Origin: Periplaneta americana
Taxonomy: Eukaryota; Arthropoda; Insecta; Blattodea; Blattidae
NCBI RefSeq assembly: GCF_040183065.1
Contig: NC_091123.1
Span: forward strand, 9,790,001 to 9,854,000
Reading direction: 5' to 3'
Length of the DNA stretch: 64,000 bases
Below the pieces are notes generated by a model, which made no database searches, was not told the origin of the DNA, and worked only from the letters and a program-made list of their open reading frames with translations. Below are positions 41,620 to 43,252 of this stretch, piece by piece. How positions within the stretch are numbered: the stretch's first letter is position 1; each line of letters begins with the position of its first letter. Made by a program: the position numbers and the translations under genes.

Positions 41620-42102
41620 AGTAATAATGATATTAGTAATATAATAACAATAATAATTAATATCATAAACAAACATTTCCTATCGGAAGCACTTAAACTA
41701 TGTAGTTGCATCTGGCCTCACCGAGGATTTCGATCACCGGCCGCTACTGCTATCAACAGGTGTTTGTTTCACTTCTTTATTCATATTGCCTTCTTTACAT
41801 ACACTCTGTCTCGTTTACTGTCATTATCCTTTGAGGAATTTGGAACAGACTCGCAGATGGAATTCGGTTGTACTTTGTACTGCAGGTATAAGCGGCAGAC
41901 GAAGAGATGCTTGCTGCGTGACTGCTCGAGGGTGCCGGTGTCCAGCATCGGCTACTTGCCAGGCACAGGGCCCCCCACCATGATCATCACACCTCCATCT
42001 GCCATTTCTGAAGGACCAAGGATGTATGAGTGGGCCCATGACGGACCTGTCTTGCCTCCAGGACACGACAACATGTCCTACCACAGCTTTCCGACCAGAT
42101 AA
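1645..42102 (+). CDS. Large transmembrane cadherin, 3' two-thirds (20 exons)
   Basis: Calcium-dependent adhesion receptor of the cadherin superfamily. Joining 1645-1898, 3018-3282, 5319-5512, 9026-9212, 10387-10636, 13747-13970, 15537-16105, 17483-17596, 18625-18909, 20262-20672, 21071-21197, 22451-22626, 23954-24074, 26292-26461, 27454-27538, 31261-31562, 33767-33954, 35787-35910, 37389-37513 and 41886-42102 gives 1461 residues and a stop with every splice phase matching. Seen: about eleven cadherin repeats with DxNDNxP-type linkers, then a membrane-adjacent domain (about residues 1245-1350), one helix (about 1362-1386) and a tail of about 75 residues with no beta-catenin-type region that I recognise. 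This layout is known from PCDH15/CDH23-related insect cadherins (Cad74A, Cad87A, Cad99C) and midgut cadherins of the Bt-receptor group; I cannot choose among them. The 5' end is missing: bases 1-3 followed by GTGAGT could be the previous exon's end. Exons are GC-richer than the AT-rich introns. Confidence 0.93.
1899..2245. other. Intron, nothing recognised
   Basis: AT-rich intronic sequence. I see no coding similarity, tandem repeat or inverted repeat. Confidence 0.6.
2246..2705 (+). mobile_element. LINE family B fragment (RTE-like RT C-terminus)
   Basis: Decayed plus-strand copy of the C-terminal part of a non-LTR reverse transcriptase. Readable pieces are KCFVWSVALYEAETWTLRR, WNWLSHWLRTNCLL and GRRRY, with stops and frameshifts between them. 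The same sequence recurs at 19709-20165 (-), 23000-23128 (-) and 60711-61040 (+). It is 5'-truncated and a dead copy. Confidence 0.75.
3018..3282 (+). CDS. Cadherin exon 2 of window
   Basis: Acceptor CCTACAG, donor GAG/GTAATG; phase 0 in, phase 1 out. It carries the canonical linker LLDANDNSPVFP, then PEDTAPGS and the TATDKD calcium motif of the next repeat. Confidence 0.92.
3333..3575 (-). mobile_element. RNase-H LINE (family C) 3' fragment
   Basis: Antisense pieces GHDCVGKHLHRTGI and KYWEARRRIIN match the region after RNase H in the better copy at 12650-13592. Stops and frameshifts are present. It lies in the intron shortly after exon 2. Confidence 0.65.
3685..3850. mobile_element. Foldback MITE
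   Basis: Near-perfect inverted arms of about 54 bp (left arm contains AAAACACATTAAGTAAAAAA, right arm contains its complement with few mismatches) surround a loop of about 55 bp. No coding capacity. The transposon superfamily is not recognised. Confidence 0.8.
3851..4195. other. Intron, nothing recognised
   Basis: AT-rich intron sequence that is pyrimidine-biased on the plus strand; no feature supported. Confidence 0.5.
4196..4417 (-). mobile_element. LINE family A 3' end (RTE-like), truncated
   Basis: Antisense last 60 or so codons of a non-LTR RT protein, ending MNLRVP and stop. Motifs are GRPEGKRPLGRPRRRWED and DWINLAQDRDRWRAY. On the plus strand it starts with TTAC repeats, the element's 3' microsatellite tail. 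Other copies are at 23129-23600 (-), 38882-39556 (+) and 63449-63918 (-). Confidence 0.85.
4418..5318. other. Intron, nothing recognised
   Basis: AT-rich and T/C-rich intron sequence. No gene or repeat boundary could be supported. Confidence 0.5.
5319..5512 (+). CDS. Cadherin exon 3 of window
   Basis: Acceptor TTTGCAG, donor CGG/GTGAGT; phase 1 in, phase 0 out. Motifs in order: LDYE, FEARDGGG, and the linker VADVNDNAPVFE. Confidence 0.93.
5610..6170 (+). mobile_element. tRNA-headed SINE (family S1)
   Basis: The 5' head contains a pol III B box, GGTTCGATTCC at 5662-5672. The body (ACTAGGAGAG, GTGCACAACTTCTAATCA, GAAGAGAAGGCATATGT) recurs at 51110-51435, and the 3' part (CACAGTCCTGCC, GTAGGCATTAGATACACAC) recurs at 17646-17795. 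Not a functional tRNA. Confidence 0.8.
6171..6712. other. Intron, nothing recognised
   Basis: Very AT-rich intron sequence with no feature supported. Confidence 0.5.
6713..8045 (-). mobile_element. mariner transposon, near full length
   Basis: Element 6715-8043 (1329 bp) flanked by TA (6713-6714 and 8044-8045), the target duplication of Tc1/mariner elements. Terminal inverted repeats of 27 bp (6715-6741 and 8017-8043) differ at one position. It encodes a transposase on the minus strand. It lies inside intron 3 of the cadherin, antisense to the gene. Confidence 0.95.
6814..7933 (-). pseudogene. mariner transposase, frameshifted
   Basis: Three overlapping minus-strand frames make one transposase. 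The N-terminal helix-turn-helix part (RQLKEVYGDTVMNERNVRKW) is at 7490-7933, a middle part with VTGDETWV follows, and the C-terminal part to 6814 contains LLHDNARPH and YSPDLAPSDFHLF. Second and third catalytic aspartates are separated by 34 residues (D,D34D), diagnostic of mariner. At least two frameshifts, near 7480 and 7330, make it inactive. Confidence 0.92.
8046..8579. other. Intron, nothing recognised
   Basis: Very AT-rich; short internal TTAAATTA repeats near 8115-8150 only. Confidence 0.5.
8580..8925 (-). mobile_element. RNase-H LINE (family C) decayed fragment
   Basis: Antisense reading gives QWVSCHVGIFGNERAGQASK, which matches the C-terminal RNase H signature of family C (QWIPAHCGVMGNETADTLAK in the 12650 copy). 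The rest is degenerate. Confidence 0.6.
9026..9212 (+). CDS. Cadherin exon 4 of window
   Basis: Acceptor TTGCCAG, donor CAG/GTATAG; phase 0 in, phase 1 out. It encodes ATDADGPDQGG, a repeat core with EPVSGEVKI, and YELVVRATDA. Confidence 0.9.
9495..9950 (-). mobile_element. RNase-H LINE (family C) decayed fragment
   Basis: Antisense pieces: AIFRLVTGHACLAAHLFRTE at about 9510-9620, and HYDGELEATKAAIFCDSKSA at about 9830-9905. Both match family C in the correct relative order, with internal loss and frameshifts. Confidence 0.6.
10109..10238. repeat. Compound (TTA)n/(CTA)n microsatellite
   Basis: About 16 TTA units followed by ACT/ACA units. It produces poly-Ile/Thr and poly-Ser/Asn open frames that are not genes. 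Confidence 0.95.
10387..10636 (+). CDS. Cadherin exon 5 of window
   Basis: Acceptor GTGTATAG, donor AGAG/GTAAGC; phase 1 in, phase 2 out. It starts with GTPPLHDDTRV, crosses a linker lacking the usual acidic residues (VGVPGNQRPIF), then shows VPENAEPGTEVV and LATDPDGQD. Confidence 0.92.
10637..11569. other. Intron, nothing recognised
   Basis: AT-rich intron; a short GC-richer stretch at 11175-11290 has no recognised identity. Confidence 0.5.
11570..11945 (+). mobile_element. Decayed retroelement fragment
   Basis: Plus-strand reading gives RFETSPDQILQVDKEKKQHY and EPCCDYMKKKYSINNCKVLG ending near VFKRFGV. This resembles a C-terminal module that I recall from insect retrotransposon polyproteins. 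No intact frame; family not assigned. Confidence 0.4.
11946..12645. other. Intron with short TC-rich tract
   Basis: Contains a (TC)n/(CCCT)n tract at about 12268-12335. Otherwise nothing recognised. Confidence 0.5.
12650..13592 (+). mobile_element. RNase-H non-LTR retrotransposon (family C), 3' part
   Basis: Best copy of family C. The RNase H domain is readable with its acidic residues: YTDG, YDGEIEAI, ILSDSKAAIQ and AHCGVMGNETAD. A C-terminal domain follows (RLLTNHDCLASHLYRIGI, CVLCNDPAEM) to a stop at 13564, then (CAA)n at 13565-13592 as the 3' tail. One frameshift near 12885 separates the first acidic residue from the rest. This layout is typical of I-superfamily LINEs. 5'-truncated and inactive; sense-oriented in intron 5. 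Confidence 0.88.
13747..13970 (+). CDS. Cadherin exon 6 of window
   Basis: Acceptor TGTTCAG, donor GTAG/GTGAGT; phase 2 in, phase 1 out. Motifs: SGQIRVSS, VHAVDSGTP, and a slightly altered linker, IVDINNKPPTFP. Confidence 0.92.
13971..14423. other. Intron with (AAT)n tract
   Basis: Contains a G-run at 14125-14138 and (AAT)n at 14277-14311. No gene. Confidence 0.6.
14424..15065. mobile_element. Palindromic interspersed element, copy A
   Basis: A 642-bp unit repeated at 53931-54580. An outer inverted pair, TTTATGCTCGACCAT at the left end and its near-complement at about 14921-14936, encloses the first 510 bp. It is followed by a second palindrome: CTTGCCTATAATGG near 14950 and its complement near 15040, both next to TTAAGAC/GTCTTAA. 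Non-coding; probably a non-autonomous DNA transposon of unrecognised family. Confidence 0.75.
15066..15536. other. Intron, nothing recognised
   Basis: AT-rich sequence before exon 7; no feature supported. Confidence 0.5.
15537..16105 (+). CDS. Cadherin exon 7 of window (longest)
   Basis: Acceptor TTGACAG, donor AAG/GTAACA; phase 1 in, phase 0 out. The exon covers almost one whole repeat and most of the next. It has ITAVDPDSDAELEY, INSTTGEVLVAKSL, a linker without NDN (YVQAYSDSNPLF), VPEEQEVGTT and ends in LDYEALQQK. Confidence 0.93.
16106..17482. other. Intron with (CA)n tract
   Basis: Mostly unrecognised AT-rich sequence; a (CA)n microsatellite lies at about 17300-17325. Confidence 0.6.
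17483..17596 (+). CDS. Cadherin exon 8 of window
   Basis: Acceptor TTTTCAG, donor GAG/GTGCGT; phase 0 on both sides. It encodes LSFQVRAITDD and the canonical linker VQDINDNSPEFSQE. Confidence 0.92.
17646..17795 (+). mobile_element. SINE family S1, 3' part
   Basis: Matches the end of the S1 copy at 6027-6170: TGCTGAACTGGTG, CACAGTCCTGCCATCTATCC and GTAGGTATTAGATACACAC. It ends in (CA)n, starts 50 bp after the exon 8 donor and lacks the tRNA head. Confidence 0.7.
17915..18400 (+). mobile_element. TIR element with transposase remnant
   Basis: Inverted ends of about 38 bp (left has TTGAGGTCACAAATTGGG then GTACCCCCCATGTATT; right has AATACATGGGGGTAC then TTTGTAACCTCA). Between them, plus-strand text reads LRAAVEDAFNKVTLDYLCKT and SARTWRRIQLCYENEG, like the extreme C-terminus of IS630/Tc1-mariner-type transposases. 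Internally deleted; non-autonomous. Confidence 0.65.
18563..18624 (+). mobile_element. tRNA-like SINE head touching exon 9
   Basis: TAGCTCAGTTGG at 18570-18581 is a perfect pol III A box, followed by TAGAGCAACTGGCTATGACT, typical of a tRNA-derived SINE head. No B box follows; the sequence runs into the exon 9 acceptor at 18624. Confidence 0.65.
18625..18909 (+). CDS. Cadherin exon 9 of window
   Basis: Acceptor GGTTGCAG, donor AAAT/GTGAGT; phase 0 on both sides. It encodes SYKTRVLESA, VRASDLDIDDN, IDALTGMIRVA and the strand ending QRKTYAN. A second donor-like site at 18893 would break the frame. The acceptor lies just downstream of a tRNA-like sequence. Confidence 0.9.
19110..19690 (+). mobile_element. 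Decayed RTE-like reverse transcriptase fragment
   Basis: Plus-strand pieces GKRLSDDFQVTKDLCQG (19110-19165) and QFADNQLIVAEDYNDIE (19513-19563, the FADD active-site region with the second Asp changed to Asn). Stops and an unrelated-looking stretch at about 19290-19490 interrupt it. Confidence 0.6.
19705..20165 (-). mobile_element. LINE family B 3' end
   Basis: Starts on the plus strand with ATTCATTCATTCATAG (the element's GAAT tail, reversed). Antisense text RKRNWLGHWLRRNCLLKDVL matches the copies at 2246 and 60711. It ends about 100 bp before exon 10. Confidence 0.75.
20262..20672 (+). CDS. Cadherin exon 10 of window, GC donor
   Basis: Acceptor TTTCAG; phase 0 in. It encodes VLDVNDNSPVFTK, VPENVVTGTDV, VATDSDEGAGG, NHTTGQILTR, VRAQDGGSPP, a degenerate linker (GDIFTNDGVPLF) and EVAKISE. 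The only join that keeps frame with exon 11 uses GAG/GCAAGG, a GC-AG intron. Confidence 0.9.
20725..20792. repeat. (TTA)n microsatellite
   Basis: About 20 TTA units with two GTT interruptions, shortly after the GC donor of exon 10. Confidence 0.95.
21071..21197 (+). CDS. Cadherin exon 11 of window
   Basis: Acceptor CTTTCAG, donor TTG/GTGAGT; phase 0 in, phase 1 out. It encodes NSSIGSPVFQVMATDPDDP, the start of a repeat. Confidence 0.92.
21488..21905 (-). mobile_element. RNase-H LINE (family C) 3' fragment
   Basis: On the plus strand it starts with GTTGTTGTT (tail). The antisense frame 21503-21856 reads SSVAAFRLATGHDCLAKHLH and CPLCNSNQEMDSEHLKIC with an intact stop. Very close relative at 40036-40385. 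Confidence 0.85.
21906..22450. other. Intron, nothing recognised
   Basis: AT-rich sequence before exon 12; no feature supported. Confidence 0.5.
22451..22626 (+). CDS. Cadherin exon 12 of window
   Basis: Acceptor TGTTCAG, donor CTG/GTATGT; phase 1 in, phase 0 out. Motifs: DSDTGLISTRKLLDRE, VQDHGDSPQ and the linker VLDIDDHKPLFQ. Confidence 0.92.
22760..22915 (-). mobile_element. LINE 3'-UTR-like fragment
   Basis: CATTTCATTTCATTTAATG then TATTCCATAGATC, GAGATGTGGAACAAGTCAAA. A related stretch is at 26590-26685 (GAATATGGAACATGTCAAA). Both look like the 3' UTR of a LINE inserted antisense; no coding. Confidence 0.45.
23000..23128 (-). mobile_element. LINE family B 3' tip
   Basis: Plus-strand ATTCATTCATTCATAG, then TTTTCTGCCCAAAGGCAGG, as at 19705. 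It is cut by the family A copy that begins at 23129. Confidence 0.7.
23129..23640 (-). mobile_element. LINE family A 3' end (RTE-like)
   Basis: Antisense text REEQRLRMFDNKVLRKIFGA and IKSRCLRWAGHVVSMGESRY, then LVGSPEGKRPLG with a local deletion, then the C-terminal NLRVP-equivalent region. The TTAC/TTAT tail is at 23129-23140. Confidence 0.82.
23954..24074 (+). CDS. Cadherin exon 13 of window
   Basis: Acceptor AATGCAG, donor CAT/GTAAGA; phase 0 in, phase 1 out. It encodes VQEEVEVGTELGTVEAVDED. Confidence 0.9.
24180..24475. mobile_element. Interspersed repeat shared with 57440-57700
   Basis: Both loci share GGTAGCATTCGTGAAT-like and TGCCTCAGCTCTCACAG-like words in the same order, followed by CAGTACC(C/T)GATAA. 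Non-coding; class unknown. Confidence 0.45.
24476..25238. other. Intron, nothing recognised
   Basis: AT-rich intron sequence with no feature supported. Confidence 0.45.
25239..25571. mobile_element. MITE with about 84-bp inverted arms
   Basis: Left arm 25239-25322 (AATAGATGAAGTCAAT, AGTTTTGTCAA, AATAGTTTGGAGAG) and right arm 25488-25571 are complementary with few mismatches. A second inner pair (ACAATGTAATGCT and complement) lies inside, so almost the whole 333 bp folds back. No coding. Confidence 0.85.
25597..25866. mobile_element. MITE with about 37-bp inverted ends
   Basis: Left ATATCGTCGTGTGAATGCAA then GAACTAGGTAAC; right GTTACCTAGTTC then TTGCATTCACACGACGATAT. TATA borders both ends. 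An extra inner copy of GTTACCTAGTTCTTGCATT is at about 25754-25772. It starts 25 bp after the previous MITE. Confidence 0.85.
26068..26245 (-). mobile_element. Retroelement C-terminal fragment
   Basis: Antisense text reads CPFCSQKEDTMNIILVCPRS then YHLRKLFIEEKI, resembling the CxxC...C zinc-knuckle-like tail of non-LTR retrotransposon proteins. It ends about 50 bp before exon 14. Confidence 0.5.
26292..26461 (+). CDS. Cadherin exon 14 of window
   Basis: Acceptor CTTTTCAG, donor CAG/GTATAA; phase 1 in, phase 0 out. It encodes GNEDGLFAINRT, the RVDRETAAEH strand and RKQYNRQ. A decayed minus-strand retroelement fragment abuts the acceptor. Confidence 0.9.
26590..26685 (-). mobile_element. LINE 3'-UTR-like fragment
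   Basis: Related to 22760-22915: TTTATTTACATTCCATGG and AGAATATGGAACATGTCAAA. Confidence 0.45.
26686..27453. other. Intron, nothing recognised
   Basis: AT-rich sequence before exon 15; no feature supported. Confidence 0.5.
27454..27538 (+). CDS. Cadherin exon 15 of window
   Basis: Acceptor TTTACAG, donor TTG/GTAAGT; phase 0 in, phase 1 out. This short exon (85 bp) carries the linker VEDIDDNNPVFTKDN. Confidence 0.9.
27705..28276. repeat. (TTTC)n pyrimidine tract, about 570 bp
   Basis: Runs of TTTC with TTTG, TTCC and TCTC variants, nearly pure pyrimidine on the gene's sense strand. All frames stay open on both strands (Phe/Leu/Ser or Lys/Glu/Arg), which is composition and not coding. A short (ATC)n follows at 28328-28352. 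Confidence 0.95.
28360..29125. other. Intron, nothing recognised
   Basis: AT-rich sequence; a purine-rich stretch (GAGAGAGACAGACAGG and similar) at 29000-29125 precedes the LINE tail. Confidence 0.5.
29127..31250 (-). mobile_element. CR1/jockey-like LINE, 5'-truncated
   Basis: Antisense to the cadherin in intron 15. The 3' tail is ATAC-type (TATGTATGTATG on plus at 29131). The 3' UTR runs from there to about 29822, and the RT frame from 29823 towards 31250. Antisense text next to exon 16 still looks like RT (VLKNSCQTCLTSLF, then AAIPCDWKSAIVVPIHKG after a frame change), so the element reaches within about 10-30 bp of the exon 16 acceptor. Confidence 0.85.
29823..31139 (-). CDS. Reverse transcriptase of CR1/jockey-like LINE (438 codons open)
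   Basis: RNA-dependent DNA polymerase used for target-primed reverse transcription of its own LINE. RT motifs in order: GNYRPISLTSVVCKVMEHLI, HGFREGFSC, DAVVIDFSKAFDLVPH, SGVPQGSVLGPLLFIIYVND, the active site LFADDCIIY, and KYLGVYLNSKLSW. A C-terminal tail follows (YRAAKFVKGKRE, INDWNDLPAAVF) to a stop at 29823. It is uninterrupted for 438 codons, so it is a young insertion, but it lacks an endonuclease domain and the N-terminal RT part is frameshifted, so the copy is probably non-autonomous. It is a retrotransposon and not a host gene. Confidence 0.93.
   Translation of the reverse strand: MVPIHKGGNKLDVGNYRPISLTSVVCKVMEHLISDYIRHVLNAKDWFYNRQHGFREGFSCDSQITSLVQDLAEEVDRGGRIDAVVIDFSKAFDLVPHDILIDKLSRLGIDKRVVLWIQEFLKGRTQRVRVGHEISEIGNISSGVPQGSVLGPLLFIIYVNDLCQDITSNVRLFADDCIIYRKIRNNSDVDAIQTDLNNIYNWALKHRMKINGSKSKSITFCKTREETSLNYEFSGVVIPQEQCCKYLGVYLNSKLSWGEHVDNVTGKAWRALHFIMRILRKASPKSREIAYLTLVRPLMEYGTTCWDPYRIYQINSLERIQYRAAKFVKGKREDGNDTIKELKWETLENRRRKTRITSLYRAHLGQKAWVDITARLEKPTYYGRNDHDFKIKCRKQKTDVGKFSFLNRTINDWNDLPAAVFEGCPSLRRFKNNLKSCV
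31261..31562 (+). CDS. Cadherin exon 16 of window, last repeat
   Basis: Acceptor GTTTGCAG, donor AAG/GTATAA; phase 1 in, phase 0 out. It encodes the last cadherin repeat, with LEAVDVDSDSQPMTY, RLDNKTGELRTA and EVTTTVK. Antisense copies of CR1-like retrotransposons lie on both sides. Confidence 0.92.
31570..31895 (-). mobile_element. Decayed second CR1/jockey-like RT fragment
   Basis: Antisense text TFSKTREVIGLDSTLMVKWS aligns with TFCKTREETSLNYEFSGVVI of the 29823 copy, and the following bases match its next 90 or so codons with stops and frameshifts. It starts just after the exon 16 donor. Confidence 0.75.
32124..32478. repeat. Minisatellite, about 29/58-bp unit
   Basis: About six diverged dimers of CTTTAAAACCAAT-like and CTTTAAAATGAATTCATCT-like monomers, of the type CCCTTTAAAACCAATGT. 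Confidence 0.85.
32507..33108. repeat. Tandem repeat, about 139-bp unit
   Basis: Units begin with (G/A)GACAAAATTAATAA at 32507, 32646, 32784, 32903 and 33042; spacings 139, 138, 119 and 139. Each carries CTTTTATGAAACTT and TTACAGGTAGCATATAT. The fourth spacing reflects a 19-20-bp deletion; the fifth unit is truncated where a MITE begins. Confidence 0.9.
33109..33270. mobile_element. Short MITE, TACAGTCRCGAAGCT ends
   Basis: Left TATATACAGTCACGAAGCTT and right GAGCTTCGCGACTGTATATA are inverted repeats of about 22 bp, bordered by TA. About 160 bp, no coding. Confidence 0.82.
33271..33766. other. Intron, possible LINE remnant
   Basis: A purine-rich stretch at 33280-33465 vaguely resembles the tail of LINE families A/B but cannot be assigned. 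The rest is unrecognised. Confidence 0.4.
33767..33954 (+). CDS. Cadherin exon 17, membrane-adjacent domain part 1
   Basis: Acceptor GTGTATAG, donor CCAG/GTGAGC; phase 0 in, phase 2 out. It encodes IFVLRDRDLLKFVFSKPP and VRRMLTAFQKEVERALLLP. The pattern fits the membrane-adjacent domain of PCDH15/CDH23-like cadherins and is not a canonical repeat. Confidence 0.9.
33955..34771. other. Intron, nothing recognised
   Basis: AT-rich with A-runs at 34235-34250 and 34465-34480. No feature supported. Confidence 0.5.
34772..35020. mobile_element. Inverted tRNA-SINE dimer (foldback), copy 1
   Basis: Left arm TTGAATAATTTCAAGGG then AAAAATTGTTCC; right arm ends GGAACAATTTTTCCCTTGAA then ATTATTCAA. The right half has a pol III A box (TAGCTCAGTCGGTAGAGC at about 34930) and a degenerate B box. 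The left arm has only the complementary B-box side. Same family as 52525-52804. Confidence 0.82.
35215..35465 (-). mobile_element. Decayed LINE fragment (RNase-H type)
   Basis: Antisense text LRKVAVALFHITTKHDCSME then HLFRFNW, resembling the post-RNase-H domain of family C-type LINEs, with frameshifts. Confidence 0.45.
35787..35910 (+). CDS. Cadherin exon 18, membrane-adjacent domain part 2
   Basis: Acceptor GTTTCAG, donor CAG/GTAACT; phase 2 in, phase 0 out. It encodes SCFQLVGKESYDLNDMQSLL and an acidic segment ending EIYNKYNVEAVQ. Confidence 0.9.
36018..36735. mobile_element. Long-TIR transposon, about 140-bp arms
   Basis: Ends are AGGGTGTTTCCGAGGTGGTG and its complement, bordered by TATA at 36014-36017 and 36737-36740. 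Arms of about 140 bp (36018-36155 and 36596-36735) are highly similar, for example CATTTCCACACAACTATTTT. No coding in the 440-bp core. Confidence 0.82.
36741..37227. other. Intron, nothing recognised
   Basis: AT-rich sequence before the TA tract; no feature supported. Confidence 0.5.
37228..37283. repeat. (TA)n microsatellite
   Basis: About 28 uninterrupted TA units, 105 bp before exon 19. Confidence 0.97.
37389..37513 (+). CDS. Cadherin exon 19, transmembrane helix
   Basis: Acceptor TTTTCAG, donor AAG/GTAAAT; phase 0 in, phase 2 out. After RCAPLIAKAEAS comes an uninterrupted hydrophobic stretch (WIQLWVLAIACFIGLG and on to CCLYG), a single membrane span. Confidence 0.93.
37856..38140. mobile_element. 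tRNA-bearing foldback element
   Basis: Left TGGTTATTAGAGGACAAAAA then TTCGCTCCA; right TGGAACGAATTTTTCTGC then TCTAATAACCA, about 33-bp inverted ends. The left half carries an antisense tRNA-like head: B-box complement GGGATCGAACCC and A-box complement CACTGAGCTATGC. Confidence 0.75.
38141..38881. other. Intron, nothing recognised
   Basis: AT-rich; no feature supported. Confidence 0.5.
38882..39560 (+). mobile_element. LINE family A, longest copy (219 codons open)
   Basis: Open frame 38886-39545 is the C-terminal part of an RTE-like RT: FKYLGATVTNINDTREEIKH, ILPVVLYGCQTWTL, REEQRLRVFENKVLRKIF, RRLRWAGHVARMGESRNAYR and DWINLAQDRDQWRAYVRA, ending MNLRVP and stop. A TAAGTAGTAGTA tail follows. 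5'-truncated, no active-site motif, so dead. Confidence 0.88.
39815..40034 (-). mobile_element. RNase-H LINE fragment, host of a nested insertion
   Basis: Antisense text CLSKHLNRIGSLNSPKCTKE and KYWAARRKVI; a diverged relative of family C. It is interrupted at 40034 by the tail of the next copy. Confidence 0.7.
40035..40400 (-). mobile_element. RNase-H LINE (family C) 3' fragment
   Basis: Plus-strand start (TTG)n at 40035-40055. The antisense frame 40057-40377 is almost identical to that at 21503-21856 (SSVAAFRLATGHDCLAKHLH, CPLCNSNQEMDSGHLKIC). Confidence 0.88.
40548..41757. mobile_element. Non-autonomous hAT element with 8-bp duplication
   Basis: CTATCAAC at 40548-40555 and 41750-41757 is a perfect 8-bp target duplication. 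The element 40556-41749 (1194 bp) begins CAGTGGCG and ends with an imperfect complement, CGGCCGCTACTG; CAGTGGCG-like ends plus 8-bp duplication are typical of hAT. It contains a 72-bp direct duplication (TTTTGCAGTAAAATTTGTTC at 40711 and 40783) and (AAT)n at 41575-41617. No transposase seen. Confidence 0.88.
41886..42102 (+). CDS. Cadherin exon 20, cytoplasmic tail and stop
   Basis: Acceptor ACTGCAG; phase 2 in; stop TAA at 42100-42102. The tail begins YKRQTKRCLLRDC (basic stop-transfer), is proline-rich in the middle (LPGTGPPTMIITPP) and ends SFPTR, which is not a classical PDZ ligand. No catenin-binding region is recognised. Confidence 0.9.
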
Positions 42103-43211
42103 TGCTACGAACGACATATGGACAAATCTAGAAGAAACAAAAATCTTTGTATTATAGCAAGTCATATTTCTTCAGTACAAACCACCTCAAGACTCTTGGC
42201 AACTTCTGGTGTGATTAATTTATAATCTAATGTTGCTGGTACACTGTTCTTGCCTAGGTCCTGTAGATGTTGGCAACTGCTAATAGTGATTTTGTTGAAA
42301 CTGACGTGGAAAATCATGTTCAAGATGGCTTCTTTATTATTTTTCCTGATACAGTTACATAACACAAAATGTGATATTCTCATTGCACAATTCTAATTTA
42401 TTTTCAGATGCAATTAAATTATAACATGACTGTAATGCACAGAATTTAACAATGGAAGTCATTAGTCTTCATACAGTTCAGTATATATTAACAATTTCAC
42501 AATATTTTTTCAAAGTTTGACATGTGCTCAGGTGTTTCTTTTCCATCTCCTCTTCTTCGAACAAAACAGATAATTTGGATGGTGGTGAAGATGACCACCC
42601 AGACAGTCACGGTCTGTAATTGCTCTGAAGTTAGCAATAGACATATTACAGGAATTAATTGACTGTGAATACCGGTAATCTGCTTCTTTTTAGAGTTTTC
42701 ATTCTCATATAGTTTCTTATAAGAATAATGAACTTTGACATTACAGTTAAAGTGATTGTTTCCATTTCTTGTTTGATTTGCCATATTTTTGTCTACCCCA
42801 CACTGGGCTACAGTCTATTGTAGGGTTGTATTGTTGCGTAGTTATTCGATTTGTAAAAATAATTGTTTGTTTTTCTTAAATTCTTTCTATTCTTGAGCAT
42901 GTTCCTGTTGCCTGAATAGCAGCCTTTGAATCAGAAGGTATTACAACATTGTTATGTTTATGTACTTAGCTTCGAAAAGATTGTACATACATAGTTTCAA
43001 ATTTCAGTCTCTCCATAAAAATTTGTGGTACATTGTCTGTGAGGAAATCTTCTGTATGGGCATATAATGGTATGCAGTCCTTTAGTGGATATATATATTT
43101 TTTTTAACTTTATGACTTAATTATTTTTTTACTTTCTTGGTGACAGTTAAAATAAGATCTAAATGTCTTCATTATCATCGTCATAATCATTATCATCATC
43201 ATCATCATTAT

Positions 43212-43252
<41 letters not shown>

